DNA from: Candidatus Fimadaptatus faecigallinarum
Lineage (GTDB): Bacteria > Bacillota > Clostridia > Christensenellales > Aristaeellaceae
DNA length: 64,000 bases
Direction of reading: 5' to 3'
Assembly (NCBI GenBank): GCA_018714445.1
Contig: DVNK01000052.1
Span: 1 to 64,000 of the forward strand
Under the pieces are notes generated by a model. The model did no database searches. It was not told the DNA's origin and saw only the letters and a list, made by a program, of their open reading frames with translations. The translations under genes and the position numbers were made by a program. Positions within the stretch are counted from its first letter, which is position 1; every line of letters starts with the position of its first letter. Shown here one piece after another: positions 43,845 through 53,143 of the stretch.

Positions 43845-44422
43845 GGACGGCCGAGATAGCGCGCGACACCAATGAGACGCGCATAAGCCTGGAACTGGAG
43901 CTGGACGGCGAGGGTCAGACGCAGCTCAACACCGGCGTGGGGTTTTTCGATCACATGCTGGACGCCATGTGCAGGTTTGGGCTCATCGATCTGGAGCTCA
44001 AGTGCGCGGGCGATCTGGACGTGGACGCGCACCACACCGTGGAGGACTGCGGGATATGCCTGGGGCTGGCTATAAAGCGGGCGCTGGGCGACAAGAGCGG
44101 CATAATGCGGGTGGGCTCGTGTTACTTTCCGATGGACGAGGCGCTGGCGCTGTGTGCGCTGGACATAAGCGGACGCGGACTGCTGGCGTTTGCGGCGGAG
44201 TTCCCGCAGCCGAGTTGCGGGCTGTTCGACTGCCAGCTGGCCGAGGAGTTCTTCCGGGCGGTCGCGGTCAATGCGGGGATAACGCTGCACATCCGCTGCG
44301 ACGGGCGCAACTCGCATCACATGCTGGAGGCGATGTTCAAGGCGTTCGGGCGGGCGCTCATGCAGGCGATAGAGATATCGCCGCGCGTAAACGGCGTGCC
44401 GTCAACCAAGGGCGTGATCTGA
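43841..44422 (+). CDS. hisB: Imidazoleglycerol-phosphate dehydratase
   Basis: Sixth pathway step, 193 residues, Mn-dependent. The metal-binding His/Asp/Glu clusters are present: GVGFFDHMLDAM (about 31), AHHTVEDCGICLG (about 63), FAAEFPQPSCGLFD and RNSHHMLEAMFKAFG (about 160). The monofunctional form without the phosphatase domain. Start ATGA overlaps hisD. The 101-base gap to hisA is where hisH often lies, but no frame for it exists. Confidence 0.96.
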   Translation: MRTAEIARDTNETRISLELELDGEGQTQLNTGVGFFDHMLDAMCRFGLIDLELKCAGDLDVDAHHTVEDCGICLGLAIKRALGDKSGIMRVGSCYFPMDEALALCALDISGRGLLAFAAEFPQPSCGLFDCQLAEEFFRAVAVNAGITLHIRCDGRNSHHMLEAMFKAFGRALMQAIEISPRVNGVPSTKGVI

Positions 44423-44523
44423 AATATTTACACGCGCGCGCGGCCGGCGTGCGGGCGCGCTTAACCGAATATATGGTATTATTTACGTGAAATACGCTTG
44501 GTCAGGGGAGGAAACTTGTCCAA

Positions 44524-45237
44524 ATGAATATATATCCGGCAATCGACATGGTGGAGGGCCGTGCGGTGCGGCTCAAGCAGGGGCGCGCGGACGACATGAC
44601 GGTATATGGCGACCCGCTGATGCTGGCGCGGCAGTTCTATGGCGAGGGCGCGCGGTATCTGCACATGGTCGATCTGGATGGGGCGTTCACCGGTGAAGGC
44701 GGCAATAAGGCGCTGGCGCTGGAGATAGCCCGGCAGGTGCCGGCCAAGATACAGTTGGGCGGCGGCATACGCGATATGGCTACGATAGAGCGCCTGCTGG
44801 AGGGCGGCATAGCGCGCGTGATACTGGGCACGGCGGCGCTAAAGGATCCCGAGCTGGTGCGCGAGGCGATAAAGCGCTACGGCGGCGAGCGCATAGCGAT
44901 AGGCATAGATGCGCGCGACGGGCGCGTTGCGGTGCAGGGCTGGGTCGAAGGCTCGGACGTGACGCCGTTGGAGCTGGCGCTGAGCATGCGCGAGGCCGGC
45001 GCGCTGTACATCATATACACCGACATAGCGCGCGACGGCATGCTGTCCGGCCCGAGCCTGAGCAGCATTGGCGATCTGGTCGAAAAGAGCGGCATGCGCA
45101 TAATCGCGTCGGGCGGCGTCAGTTCGCCCGAGGACGTGGAAAAGGTCAAACAACTCGGCTGCGAGGGCGCGATAATCGGCAAGGCGCTGTACGAGGGCCG
45201 GTTGACGCTGGGTCAGGCGCTGCGCATAGCGCACTGA
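44524..45237 (+). CDS. hisA: ProFAR isomerase HisA
   Basis: Isomerises the ribosyl-AICAR intermediate, 237-residue TIM barrel. Catalytic acid/base Asp residues are in [13 protein letters not shown] (Asp8) and YTDIARDGM. Phosphate loops are QLGGGIRD and [11 protein letters not shown]. It is HisA rather than HisF because of GRAVRLKQG and the absence of HisF's RVIPCLDV start. ATG 44524 follows GGGGAGGAAAC at a long spacing. 16 of its 21 isoleucines are ATA. Confidence 0.95.
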   Translation: MNIYPAIDMVEGRAVRLKQGRADDMTVYGDPLMLARQFYGEGARYLHMVDLDGAFTGEGGNKALALEIARQVPAKIQLGGGIRDMATIERLLEGGIARVILGTAALKDPELVREAIKRYGGERIAIGIDARDGRVAVQGWVEGSDVTPLELALSMREAGALYIIYTDIARDGMLSGPSLSSIGDLVEKSGMRIIASGGVSSPEDVEKVKQLGCEGAIIGKALYEGRLTLGQALRIAH

Positions 45238-45280
45238 GCGCGGCGGCGATAAAGGCTTAAATGAAATGAGGCGTAATGAT

Positions 45281-45928
45281 ATGGAAAACAAGTTTACCGT
45301 GGACGCGTCAAAGCTGGACGCGCTTAAATTCGGCCCGGACGGCCTGATACCGGCGGTCGCGCAGGACGTAAAGTCGGGCGACGTGGTGATGCTGGCGTAC
45401 ATGAACCGCGAGTCGCTTGAGGCCACGCTGAATACGGGCCTTGCGACCTACTTCAGCCGCTCGCGCCAGGAGCTGTGGCAAAAGGGCGCGACGTCGGGCA
45501 ATGTGCAGCATGTGCGCGAGGTGCTCTACGACTGCGACGGCGACGCGCTGCTTTTGAAGATAGATCAGGTCGGCGTGGCGTGCCACACCGGCGAGTACAG
45601 CTGCTTCCATAATTCGCTGACCGGCGCGGACGGCACGGCGCCCGCCAGCAGCCATGTGCTCGAGGAAGTGTTCGAGGTCATAGAGGGCCGCAAGGCGCAG
45701 CCGGTCGCCGGTTCGTATACCAATTACCTGCTCGAAAAGGGCGTCGAGAAGATATGCAAGAAGGTCGGCGAGGAGGCCAGTGAGACGATCATCGCCGCGG
45801 TCAAGGGCTCAAACGATGAACTGCGCTATGAGGCCAGCGACCTGTTGTATCATCTGATGGTGCTGCTGTCCAACCAGGGCATGCGGCCCGAAGAGCTGTA
45901 TTCCGAACTGCGCTCGCGGCGCAAGTGA
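45281..45928 (+). CDS. hisIE: Bifunctional PR-AMP cyclohydrolase / PR-ATP pyrophosphatase
   Basis: Steps two and three, fused, 215 residues. The N-terminal cyclohydrolase has [34 protein letters not shown] and the zinc Cys residues ([18 protein letters not shown]). The C-terminal pyrophosphohydrolase (from about 120) has [17 protein letters not shown] and [16 protein letters not shown]. The ATG at 45281 has GAGGCG upstream and is preferred over 45266. Last recognisable his gene. hisF, hisH and hisC do not follow. Confidence 0.96.
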   Translation: MENKFTVDASKLDALKFGPDGLIPAVAQDVKSGDVVMLAYMNRESLEATLNTGLATYFSRSRQELWQKGATSGNVQHVREVLYDCDGDALLLKIDQVGVACHTGEYSCFHNSLTGADGTAPASSHVLEEVFEVIEGRKAQPVAGSYTNYLLEKGVEKICKKVGEEASETIIAAVKGSNDELRYEASDLLYHLMVLLSNQGMRPEELYSELRSRRK

Positions 45929-46663
45929 GAAGACGGCGGTTAAACGCGGGCCATGCAAATCAGCGAGTCATACAGCATGCGGTGCGCTTGCATCAAACCT
46001 GAACCGGCATAAATCTACTCAAAGGCGCCGGGCTGGCGGCGCAGGTGCGCAAAATGATGGGCCGCGCAACGAGCCGGCTGTCCACCATGACGACGCGGGT
46101 TTTGCGGCTCGCGCGCGGGATGCTGTCGAAGCTACTGCATGCGACTCAATGTATAAAGAGTCGCACTTACATTGACCTCTGCTCCGGCAATGGCGGCGTC
46201 ACCACGCGCGGCACTTGACGCGGCGCAGTGCGACGTGACGATGTGCGCTACGATGAAGCGCCGTTCAATGACGTTTGCCAGGGACGCAAAGCGTTACAAG
46301 CCGGATTTGATGGGTTGTACCTGACGGACGTGGCGGCGACATGCGGATGAGCATGGACAGCTGCGAGGCGTTGGCCGCGGCCGGAGCGCTGCTGGGGCCG
46401 GCACGGAGCGTAAATCCGGCGGCATGGTTTGATGGGGCGTCAATGCCTAGGCTTTGGCTAAATGCAAACGGGGCAGGCAAAAGCGTACGCGCAGGCCAGA
46501 CCGCGCTTGTATGGCGCAATGTCACAACCGCGGCGTATCGAGTTGGGCTGGCGGCATATGCAAATGACAGTGATGGATTGCTTTCGGTTTGGTCCGAAAG
46601 ATGAAAAATGCATTCTTACGGCGACGCGCAACAATGTGCGTCGCCGCACTGCATTTTGGCCTT
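45929..46663. other. Gene-poor stretch, one possible methyltransferase remnant
   Basis: No supported gene. Between 46168 and 46350 one frame with a single internal stop reads YIDLCSGNGGVTTRGT and further on APFNDVCQGRKALQAGFD, GLYLTDVAATCG. The first part recalls a SAM-binding motif I, so this may be a decayed methyltransferase. The evidence is thin. Confidence 0.2.
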
Positions 46664-46918
46664 GATTCAGGGTAAATGAGTCCAGACTCTGCGCGCAGTT
46701 TAGCGTTGGTTTAGGGCAAATGAGTTCATACGCCGCGTGCAGTTTAGCGTCGGTTTAGGGTAAATGGGTTCAGACACTGTGCGCTGTTTAGCGTCGGTTT
46801 AGGGCAAATGAGTTCATACGCTGTGCGCTGTTTAGCGTCGGTTTGGGGCAAATGAGTTCATACGATGTGCGCAGTTTAGCGTTTGTTCAGGGAAGCTGAG
46901 TTCATACGCCGCGCACTG
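46664..46918. repeat. 44-bp tandem array, about 5.8 copies
   Basis: Units contain GGTTTAGGGCAAATGAGTTC and ATACGCTGTGCGCTGTTTAG, diverging by point changes. It lies in a 1.4-kb gene-free region. 46919-47305 shows nothing else recognised. Confidence 0.9.
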
Positions 46919-47305
46919 ATGGCTACGCTGGCGCGCAGCAATCCGGCGTTCTGGCCACTATGGCGTATAGCTGTGCGCCGTGCGAACGCATGGCGCCCGG
47001 CTTGAGTGCAGTGCGAGCGTTTTGCTATATGAGCCGTGCACGGCACCTTCGGTGTGTCGCTCAGCGATAGGCGCAATTAGCCCAGCCATTTAACGCACAC
47101 ATGGCTAAACGTGCAGTTGCAATGAGCTGTTTGCGGTACGCATGGCCTTGTGCGGGTCGCATGCCGGATCGCATTGCGGCCGCATAAATATCCGGAGCAC
47201 CAAGCGGCCACGGCCGTATGACTGCCAGAATTGCCTGATTATGGAAAAGCGACGGTCGGAGTGCGGTCGATTTGTGTACAAAGCATGAATAAATTACAAA
47301 ACGCA

Positions 47306-47335
47306 TTGACAGGCGTGCGGTGATTGTGACAAAAT
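47306..47335 (+). promoter_or_regulatory. Promoter of the foldase gene
   Basis: TTGACA (47306-47311), 18-base spacer, CAAAAT (47330-47335), 51 bases before the start. Confidence 0.55.
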
Positions 47336-47385
47336 GCAATTACACGCACCGCGCGTGACTTTTTCAAGGAAGAGGGATTTGCCAA

Positions 47386-48951
47386 ATGAGATCAAATACC
47401 ATGGCGCGATTGCTGGCGCTTGTATTGGCGGCGCTGATGCTCGTCGGCACGGCGGGCGCGCTGGCCGACTCAGCCGACGGCGACGCCGCTGTGACCGCCG
47501 CGCCTGATGCTCAAACCACCGTCGAGTCGACCGCCACGCCTGATGCGCAAACCACAGCCGAGTCGACCGCTGAGCCCACGGCTGAACCCAGCGCCGCGCC
47601 CACTGCCGACACTCGGCCGGCTGTGGATTCGTCGGTCGTGGTTACGATAGGCGACGTCAATGTGACCGCTGATGAGGTGGCCGAACTGTATTCATACGTG
47701 CTGGACATGTACAGCTACTACGGTTACGACACGACCGACCCCGAAGTGCTGAGCATGTTGCAGGATGTGACGCTGGATGCGGCGATAATGTCCAAGGTAG
47801 AGCAGCTGATGGAGGCTGAGCGCGGCCTGGACGTGTTCACCGATGAGGAACTGGCCGAGTTCCGCACCCAGGCGCAGGCCACGTACGACGAGGCATATGC
47901 CGACCTCTACGACAGCCTGAACGACGGCGAAATGACCGAAGACGAGCTGAATGCGCAGACGCTGGCGCAGCTGGAGAGCTATGGCTACACGGTTGACGCG
48001 CTGGTGGAGCAGGCCAAGTCCGAAGCGGCATACAATAAGCTCTATGCCGAGCTCACGCAGGACGTGCAGGTCACCGACGAGGACGTAGCCGAGTACTACG
48101 CTCAGATCGTCGAAAACGACAAGCAGATATACGAAAACGACCTGGCGTCGTATACGTTGCAGAGCATGTACGGTTCGCGCCCGTCGTATACGCCCGCGGG
48201 CATACGCACGGTCAAGCATATACTGATTAAGTACCTCGATGAGGACGCCCAGAAGATCAGCGAACTGGTGGCGATGAGCGAAAAGCCCGACGACTATGAG
48301 GAGCAGTACGAGGCGCTCAAACAGGCCGCCTATGCCAACATAAAGGACACCGTGGACGAGATAATGGCGCGCATAGCGGAGGGCGAGGACTTCGACGCGC
48401 TGGTCGAGGAGTATGGCGAGGACCCGGGCATGCAGAGCGAGCCGTACAAGTCCGAGGGCTACATGGTTTACGACGGCGCGACGACGCTGGTCGCCGAGTT
48501 CGTGGACAGCGCGATGGCGCTTGAAAATGTGGGCGACGTCACGACCGAACCCGTGCTGACCGAGTACGGCGCGCACATCATGCTGTACTACAGCGATCTG
48601 GAGCCGGGCGAGGTCGAGCTCACCGACGAAAAAGCCGAGACGTTGCGCGCCGAACTGCTGGCCGAACGCCAGGACGAAGCCTACAATGATGCGCTGAACG
48701 CATATCAGGCCGAGCTGGGCCAGGTGTATCGCTATCCTGAGAACCTGGTGCGCGCCGACCTGACCGCCGAGCAGGAGGCCGTAGAGGAATCCATAATCGC
48801 CGATGAAAGCGTAATAATTGATGGCGACGCTGCCGAAAGCGATGCGGATGCGGCCCAAAGCGATGCGGACGCACCTGCCGCGACTGAAAACGTTCCGGAT
48901 GCGACCGAGCCGGCCGCGACCGCTGAGACCGATTTGTCCGAGGGCGCGTGA
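47386..48951 (+). CDS. Secreted parvulin-type peptidyl-prolyl isomerase (PrsA/SurA-like foldase)
   Basis: 521 residues. Signal peptide about 1-27 (basic start, LLALVLAALMLVGTAGALA). No Cys follows, so unlike PrsA it is not a lipoprotein. A Thr/Ala/Pro/Glu low-complexity stretch (about 35-75) leads to a SurA-like helical part, then a PpiC domain (about 272-405: VKHILIKY ... FDALVEEYGEDPG ... LTEYGAHIMLYY). The acidic C-terminus has SDADAAQSDADA. It assists folding outside the membrane. Its final 18 coding bases plus stop match units of the 38-bp array that follows. Confidence 0.88.
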   Translation: MRSNTMARLLALVLAALMLVGTAGALADSADGDAAVTAAPDAQTTVESTATPDAQTTAESTAEPTAEPSAAPTADTRPAVDSSVVVTIGDVNVTADEVAELYSYVLDMYSYYGYDTTDPEVLSMLQDVTLDAAIMSKVEQLMEAERGLDVFTDEELAEFRTQAQATYDEAYADLYDSLNDGEMTEDELNAQTLAQLESYGYTVDALVEQAKSEAAYNKLYAELTQDVQVTDEDVAEYYAQIVENDKQIYENDLASYTLQSMYGSRPSYTPAGIRTVKHILIKYLDEDAQKISELVAMSEKPDDYEEQYEALKQAAYANIKDTVDEIMARIAEGEDFDALVEEYGEDPGMQSEPYKSEGYMVYDGATTLVAEFVDSAMALENVGDVTTEPVLTEYGAHIMLYYSDLEPGEVELTDEKAETLRAELLAERQDEAYNDALNAYQAELGQVYRYPENLVRADLTAEQEAVEESIIADESVIIDGDAAESDADAAQSDADAPAATENVPDATEPAATAETDLSEGA

Positions 48952-49292
48952 GCGGTGTTTGCGTGAATGGTTTGCCCGAAATCGCATGAATTGCGTTTGG
49001 GTTAATGGATTGCCCGAGGGCGCGTGAACAGCGTTTGCGTGCATAGCTTGCCAAAGGGCGCATGAACAGCGTTTGCGTGAATAGCTTGCCAAAGAGCGCA
49101 TGAACTGCGTTTGAGTGAATGGTTTGCCAAAGAGCGCATGAGTTGCGCTTGGGTGAATGGTTTGCCAAAGGGCGCATGAACTGCGCTTGCGAGAATGGAT
49201 TGCCCGAGGGTGCATGCACTGCGCTTGGGTAAATGGTTTGCCAAAGGGCGCGTGAACCGCATCAGTGCGAATGGTTTGCCCAAGAGCGAATG
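48934..49292. repeat. 38-bp tandem array seeded at the foldase stop codon, about 9.4 copies
   Basis: Coding end TTGTCCGAGGGCGCGTGA (stop included) reappears as TTGCCCGAGGGCGCGTGA at 49011 and as diverged units GGTTTGCCAAAGGGCGCATGA throughout. The array runs to about 49292, 125 bases before the terminator of this gene, so it should be transcribed in the 3' untranslated region. Confidence 0.9.
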
Positions 49293-49416
49293 GGCCGGCA
49301 CCCGAGCCTGCCGCGCCCTGATCCTGTGGCACGGGTGTATCGCAAAACGCAGTGCGCGTCCGGCGCTGGTGCGCGGGCTTGCGCCTGGGGGAAGAACAGC
49401 TGAATTATTGTAAAGT

Positions 49417-49451
49417 GCCGGCAGCGCGGCTTTGCGCTGCCGGCGCTTTTT
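49417..49451 (+). terminator. Terminator of the foldase transcript
   Basis: GCCGGCAGCGC / GCGCTGCCGGC with a 6-base loop, then GCTTTTTG. Lies 465 bases past the stop codon, beyond the 38-bp array. Confidence 0.85.
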
Positions 49452-49515
49452 GTGTCCGAACGTGAATTAACCTGAGTTAAGCATGGCTGCATGGATATAC
49501 AAACCCGCGTCGAGG

Positions 49516-49524
49516 TGGTATAAT
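49516..49524 (+). promoter_or_regulatory. Extended -10 promoter of the ABC exporter
   Basis: TGGTATAAT, with TATAAT at 49519-49524, 33 bases before the start codon. No strong -35. Confidence 0.55.
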
Positions 49525-49557
49525 GGAAACGATTCTTGTTTATACGTGGAGGCACAG

Positions 49558-51324
49558 ATGATTAGGCGATTCATACCGTACTACAAACCTCATTTGAAGC
49601 TGTTTGCGTTTGACTTTGCGTGCGCGATACTGCTGGCGCTGCTGCAGCTGGTGTTTCCCAGCGCGGTGAACGTGGTTATGGACCAGCTGATACCGGCAGG
49701 GGATTTTGGGCCGGTGTTCAGATGGGGTTTGTTGCTGGCGGGGCTGTACGTGGCGCAGTACCTGTTGCAGATGGTCGTGGAGTACTGGGGGCACATCGTG
49801 GGCGTGCGCATCGAAAAGGACATGCGCCACGATCTGTTTGAGCATGTGCACGAGTTGCCGTTCGCGTACTTTGACAACACCAAGACCGGCCAGATTATGT
49901 CGCGAATAGTGAACGACTTGAACGAAATCGCCGAACTTGCTCACCATGGTCCGGAGGACTTCCTGATATCGGTGTGCATGCTGATAGGCACGTTCACGAT
50001 CATGGCCACCATGAACTGGAAGCTGACGCTGATACTGCTGATACTGGTGCCGTTCATGCTGGTGCTGTCGGGCAAGTGGAACAAGCGCATGCGCGCGGGC
50101 TTTACCGACATGCGGGCCGAATTGGGCGATATAAACGCCAGCGTCGAGGACTCGCTGTCGGGCGTGCGGGTCGTGAAGTCGTTCACCAACGAGCAGTACG
50201 AGAACGCCAAGTTTGAACAGGGCAATCAGCGCTTTACCAAGGTAAAGTCGCGCACTTACTACGTGATGGCGCGATTCCACACTATGATAGGGTTGTTCTC
50301 AAATGCGTTCTATCTGATAGCGCTGATCTGCGGCGCGTACTTCGTCATCAAGGGCGAGATGAGCGCGGGCAATCTGACGGCGTTCATACTGTATATAAAC
50401 CTGTTCCTGTCGCCGCTGCAGAAGATAACCAACCTGATAGAGACATATCAGCGGGGCATGGCGTCGTTTGGCCGGTTTGTCGAGATAATGAGCATCAAGC
50501 CTCAGATCGAGGATCGTCCGGGCGCGCGCGAGCTGACCCGGCCCAAGGGCGACATCAAGTTCGAGCACGTTACGTTCAAGTACAACGATTCGCAGACGGT
50601 GCTGCGCGACTTGAACTTTGAGATATATGCGGGGCATACCGTGGCGCTGGTGGGGCCGTCGGGCGGCGGCAAGACCACGCTGTGCAATCTGATACCGCGC
50701 TTTTACGACGTGACCGGCGGGCGAATACTGATTGACGGCCAGGACATACGCGATGTGACGCTCAAGTCGCTGCGCCGCAACATAGGCATAGTGCAACAGG
50801 ATGTATTCCTGTTCGGCGGCACTGTGCGCGAGAACATACTCTACGGCCGCCCCGACGCGACCGAGGAGGAAGTGATCGAGGCCGCGCGGCTGGCCGACGC
50901 GCACGATTTCATAATGCACTTCCCGCAGGGCTATGACACGGTCGTGGGCCAGCGCGGCGTAAAGCTGTCGGGTGGCCAGAAACAGCGCATCGCAATCGCG
51001 CGCATATTCCTCAAGAACCCGCCGATACTGCTGTTGGACGAGGCCACCAGCGCGCTGGATAACGAGACCGAACGCATAATCCAGCAGTCGCTCAGCCGCC
51101 TGAGCGAAAACCGCACATCGCTGGTCATAGCGCATCGGTTGGCCACGATACGCAACGCCGACTGCATATTCGTCATGACCGACGAGGGCATAGTCGAAAG
51201 CGGCAACCACGCGCAGCTGTTGGCCAAGGGCGGGCTGTACGCCCGTCTGTACAACTCGCAGTTTGAAGGCTTGGAATCGGTAGACTGTGGCCGGCTGACG
51301 GCTGATAGGCCGGTTGACGGCTGA
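49558..51324 (+). CDS. ABC exporter, fused permease and ATPase (MsbA/LmrA type)
   Basis: 588 residues, works as a dimer in the membrane. Six membrane helices fill about 1-310. The nucleotide-binding domain follows with Walker A GPSGGGKTT (about 367), Q-loop IVQQDVFLFGGTV, signature LSGGQKQR (about 470), Walker B ILLLDEATSALD (about 490) and the H-loop IAHRLATIRNADCI. ATG 49558 follows GTGGAGGCAC. The earlier start at 49483 lies upstream of the promoter. Substrate (drug, lipid or peptide) unknown. The stop codon lies in the middle of a 19-bp triple repeat. Confidence 0.95.
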   Translation: MIRRFIPYYKPHLKLFAFDFACAILLALLQLVFPSAVNVVMDQLIPAGDFGPVFRWGLLLAGLYVAQYLLQMVVEYWGHIVGVRIEKDMRHDLFEHVHELPFAYFDNTKTGQIMSRIVNDLNEIAELAHHGPEDFLISVCMLIGTFTIMATMNWKLTLILLILVPFMLVLSGKWNKRMRAGFTDMRAELGDINASVEDSLSGVRVVKSFTNEQYENAKFEQGNQRFTKVKSRTYYVMARFHTMIGLFSNAFYLIALICGAYFVIKGEMSAGNLTAFILYINLFLSPLQKITNLIETYQRGMASFGRFVEIMSIKPQIEDRPGARELTRPKGDIKFEHVTFKYNDSQTVLRDLNFEIYAGHTVALVGPSGGGKTTLCNLIPRFYDVTGGRILIDGQDIRDVTLKSLRRNIGIVQQDVFLFGGTVRENILYGRPDATEEEVIEAARLADAHDFIMHFPQGYDTVVGQRGVKLSGGQKQRIAIARIFLKNPPILLLDEATSALDNETERIIQQSLSRLSENRTSLVIAHRLATIRNADCIFVMTDEGIVESGNHAQLLAKGGLYARLYNSQFEGLESVDCGRLTADRPVDG

Positions 51325-51353
51325 CGGGCCGGTTGACGGCTGATAGGCCGGTT
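51297..51353. repeat. 19-bp triple repeat spanning the ABC exporter stop codon
   Basis: Three units of GACGGCTGATAGGCCGGTT (the middle one GACGGCTGACGGGCCGGTT) at 51297, 51316 and 51335. The stop codon TGA (51322-51324) is in unit 2, and unit 1 encodes the last residues. Confidence 0.93.
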
Positions 51354-51403
51354 CCGGCGCGCTGAACCGCCTACGTCGGGTGCAAGATTCCGGCTCAGTC
51401 GCG

Positions 51404-51728
51404 ACCAATGCGCTACTGAGCGGCGTATGCGCAGTAAGCCTCAACGCCAGATTGCGGCAATGCGCTACTGAACGGCTGACGTGCAGTAAGCCTCAACGTC
51501 GGATTGCGGCAATGCACTACTGCATGGCTGATGCGCAGTTCGCCTCAATGTCATATTGCGGCAATGCACTACTGAGCGGCTGACGCGCAGTACGTCTCAA
51601 CGTGATATTGCGGCAGTGCGCTACTGAACGGCGTATGCGCAGTAAGCCTCAACGCCATATTGCGGCAATGCGCTACTGAGCGGCTGACGCGCAGTACGCC
51701 CCAACGTCATATTGCAGCAATGCGTTCC
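51404..51728. repeat. 52-bp tandem array after the ABC exporter, about 6 copies
   Basis: Units hold AATGCGCTACTGAGCGGCTG and CGCAGTAAGCCTCAACGTC with ATTGCGGC. Lies between the exporter stop and the bidirectional terminator at 51857. 51729-51856 shows nothing else. Confidence 0.9.
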
Positions 51729-51856
51729 GCGCCGGTTGCCAGACGGCCCGGCGTCAGTCGCGGCCAATGCGATCTTGGGTGACTGACAAGCAGCACGGCC
51801 CGCCGCCGTCCTGACGCGCCGGGATATATGATCCGTTGAATCATGTTGAATAATAA

Positions 51857-51904
51857 TGCGCCCGCACCCTGTATACCGCTCAGGCGGCATGGGGTGCGGG
51901 CGCA
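51857..51904. terminator. Bidirectional terminator between the ABC exporter and the sugar kinase
   Basis: 13-bp arms TGCGCCCGCACCC / GGGTGCGGGCGCA around a 22-base loop, with ATTTAA on the right and TTATTATT on the minus-strand side. It lies 27 bases past the kinase stop. Confidence 0.7.
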
Positions 51905-51930
51905 ATTTAACGCTCAGGTCATTTACGGGT

Positions 51931-52989
51931 TCAGCCCAGCTCGTCTATCACGCGGCGCATGGCGTCCCACTGAGCTTCCATGCTGGCCACGAGCTTGAAC
52001 TGCGTGCGGCAGCGGTCGAGGTTGTGCTCGGGGCGGGACACGTGGAAGTATACGTCGCCGGCCAGATAGTCCGACAGGAAGCGCACGCCGCATTCCAGCG
52101 TCATCAGCTTTGCGCCCATGGGCAGCGTGGCGCGCTCGGCGGCGGTCAGATTGCGGCACGCGCCCAGGTAGCCGCGCGCGTAGGCGGAATACAGCTCAAG
52201 CGACATGCTGACCTTGTTCAGATCCTTTTCGTCCTCGAGCGCGGTCGACGCGCCGAAGCGTATCGAATCGCCAAAGTCGTTGCCGGCCAGACCGGGCATG
52301 ACCGTATCCAGGTCTATCACGCACAGCGGCGTGCGCGTCCGGGCGTCGAGCATGACGTTATTGAGCTTGGTGTCGTTGTGGGTCACGCGCAGCGGCAGCT
52401 CGCCTGCGGCCAGCATGTTGGTCATAGTGGCGGCCTCATCGCGGCGCGCCATTACGAAGTCGATTTCGGGACCGACCTCGCGCAGGCGATTCATGGTGTC
52501 GGCCTTGATGGCCGCGTCGAGCTGCGCGTAGCGATTGGGGGTATCATGGAAGCGCGGTATCGTCTCGTTGAGCGTGGCGGCCGGGAAGCCGGACAGCTGG
52601 TTCTGGAAGTTGCCGAACGCGACTGCGCTCTGGTAGAAGTCCTCGGCGTTTTCGGCCTTGTCGAGGCAGATGCTGTCCTCTATGAACTTGTACACGCGGA
52701 AATAGCGATCCTGTTCATCGCGGTAGTAGGATTTGCCGTCGAGCGTGGGCACCAGCGTCAGCACATGGCGCGGGTCTGCGTCCTGCCGGGCCAGGTAGCC
52801 CGTTACCGCTACTATATTGGCCATCAGCGCGTCCACGTCGGTGAAGATGGAGTTGTTTATCTGTTGGAGTATATAGCGCCGGCCTGCGTCGGTCGTGACC
52901 AGTTCGGTGCGGTTTATGTGGCCGCTGCCGTATATGTCACAGGATACCGGTGTGCCTTCGAGCTTGAAATGGTTAAGTGCGTTATTCAT
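51931..52989 (-). CDS. Sugar kinase of the aminoglycoside phosphotransferase fold (NahK-like)
   Basis: 352 residues. The kinase core has the catalytic loop THNDTKLNNVML (about 208) and the metal-binding VIDLDTVMPG (about 230). The N-terminal GSGHINRTELV and QQINNSIF match the N-acetylhexosamine 1-kinase/'mucin desulfatase' group, which phosphorylates GlcNAc/GalNAc from host glycans. The ATG at 52989 follows GGAGGATGCGC. The ATG six bases earlier lies too close to that site. Divergent from a PocR-AraC regulator that probably controls it. Substrate from family resemblance only. Confidence 0.85.
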   Translation of the reverse strand: MNNALNHFKLEGTPVSCDIYGSGHINRTELVTTDAGRRYILQQINNSIFTDVDALMANIVAVTGYLARQDADPRHVLTLVPTLDGKSYYRDEQDRYFRVYKFIEDSICLDKAENAEDFYQSAVAFGNFQNQLSGFPAATLNETIPRFHDTPNRYAQLDAAIKADTMNRLREVGPEIDFVMARRDEAATMTNMLAAGELPLRVTHNDTKLNNVMLDARTRTPLCVIDLDTVMPGLAGNDFGDSIRFGASTALEDEKDLNKVSMSLELYSAYARGYLGACRNLTAAERATLPMGAKLMTLECGVRFLSDYLAGDVYFHVSRPEHNLDRCRTQFKLVASMEAQWDAMRRVIDELG

Positions 52990-53034
52990 GCGCATCCTCC
53001 TTAGTCTGAGCGTGGCGTCTAATCACTTATGTAC

Positions 53035-53040
53035 ATTATA
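53035..53040 (-). promoter_or_regulatory. -10 element of the sugar kinase promoter
   Basis: TATAAT on the minus strand (53040-53035), 46 bases before the start. The -35 is unclear, which suits activator control by the divergent AraC-type protein. Confidence 0.5.
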
Positions 53041-53113
53041 GGACAAATCCGCCCTGATGGATATGGACAAAAGCCCGAATAAATAGTACAATCTTCCTGA
53101 AGACGCAATATAG

Positions 53114-53122
53114 TGCTATAAT
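53114..53122 (+). promoter_or_regulatory. Extended -10 promoter of the PocR-AraC regulator
   Basis: TGCTATAAT with TATAAT at 53117-53122. Transcription would begin near 53129, which rules out the upstream GTG at 53123 as start codon. Confidence 0.55.
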
Positions 53123-53143
53123 GTGGGCAAGGGGGCTGAAGCG

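Noticed and set aside
46168-46350. Methyltransferase gene
   Set aside because: Only a motif-I-like word in a frame with an internal stop and no start signal. Listed as a thin remnant at most.
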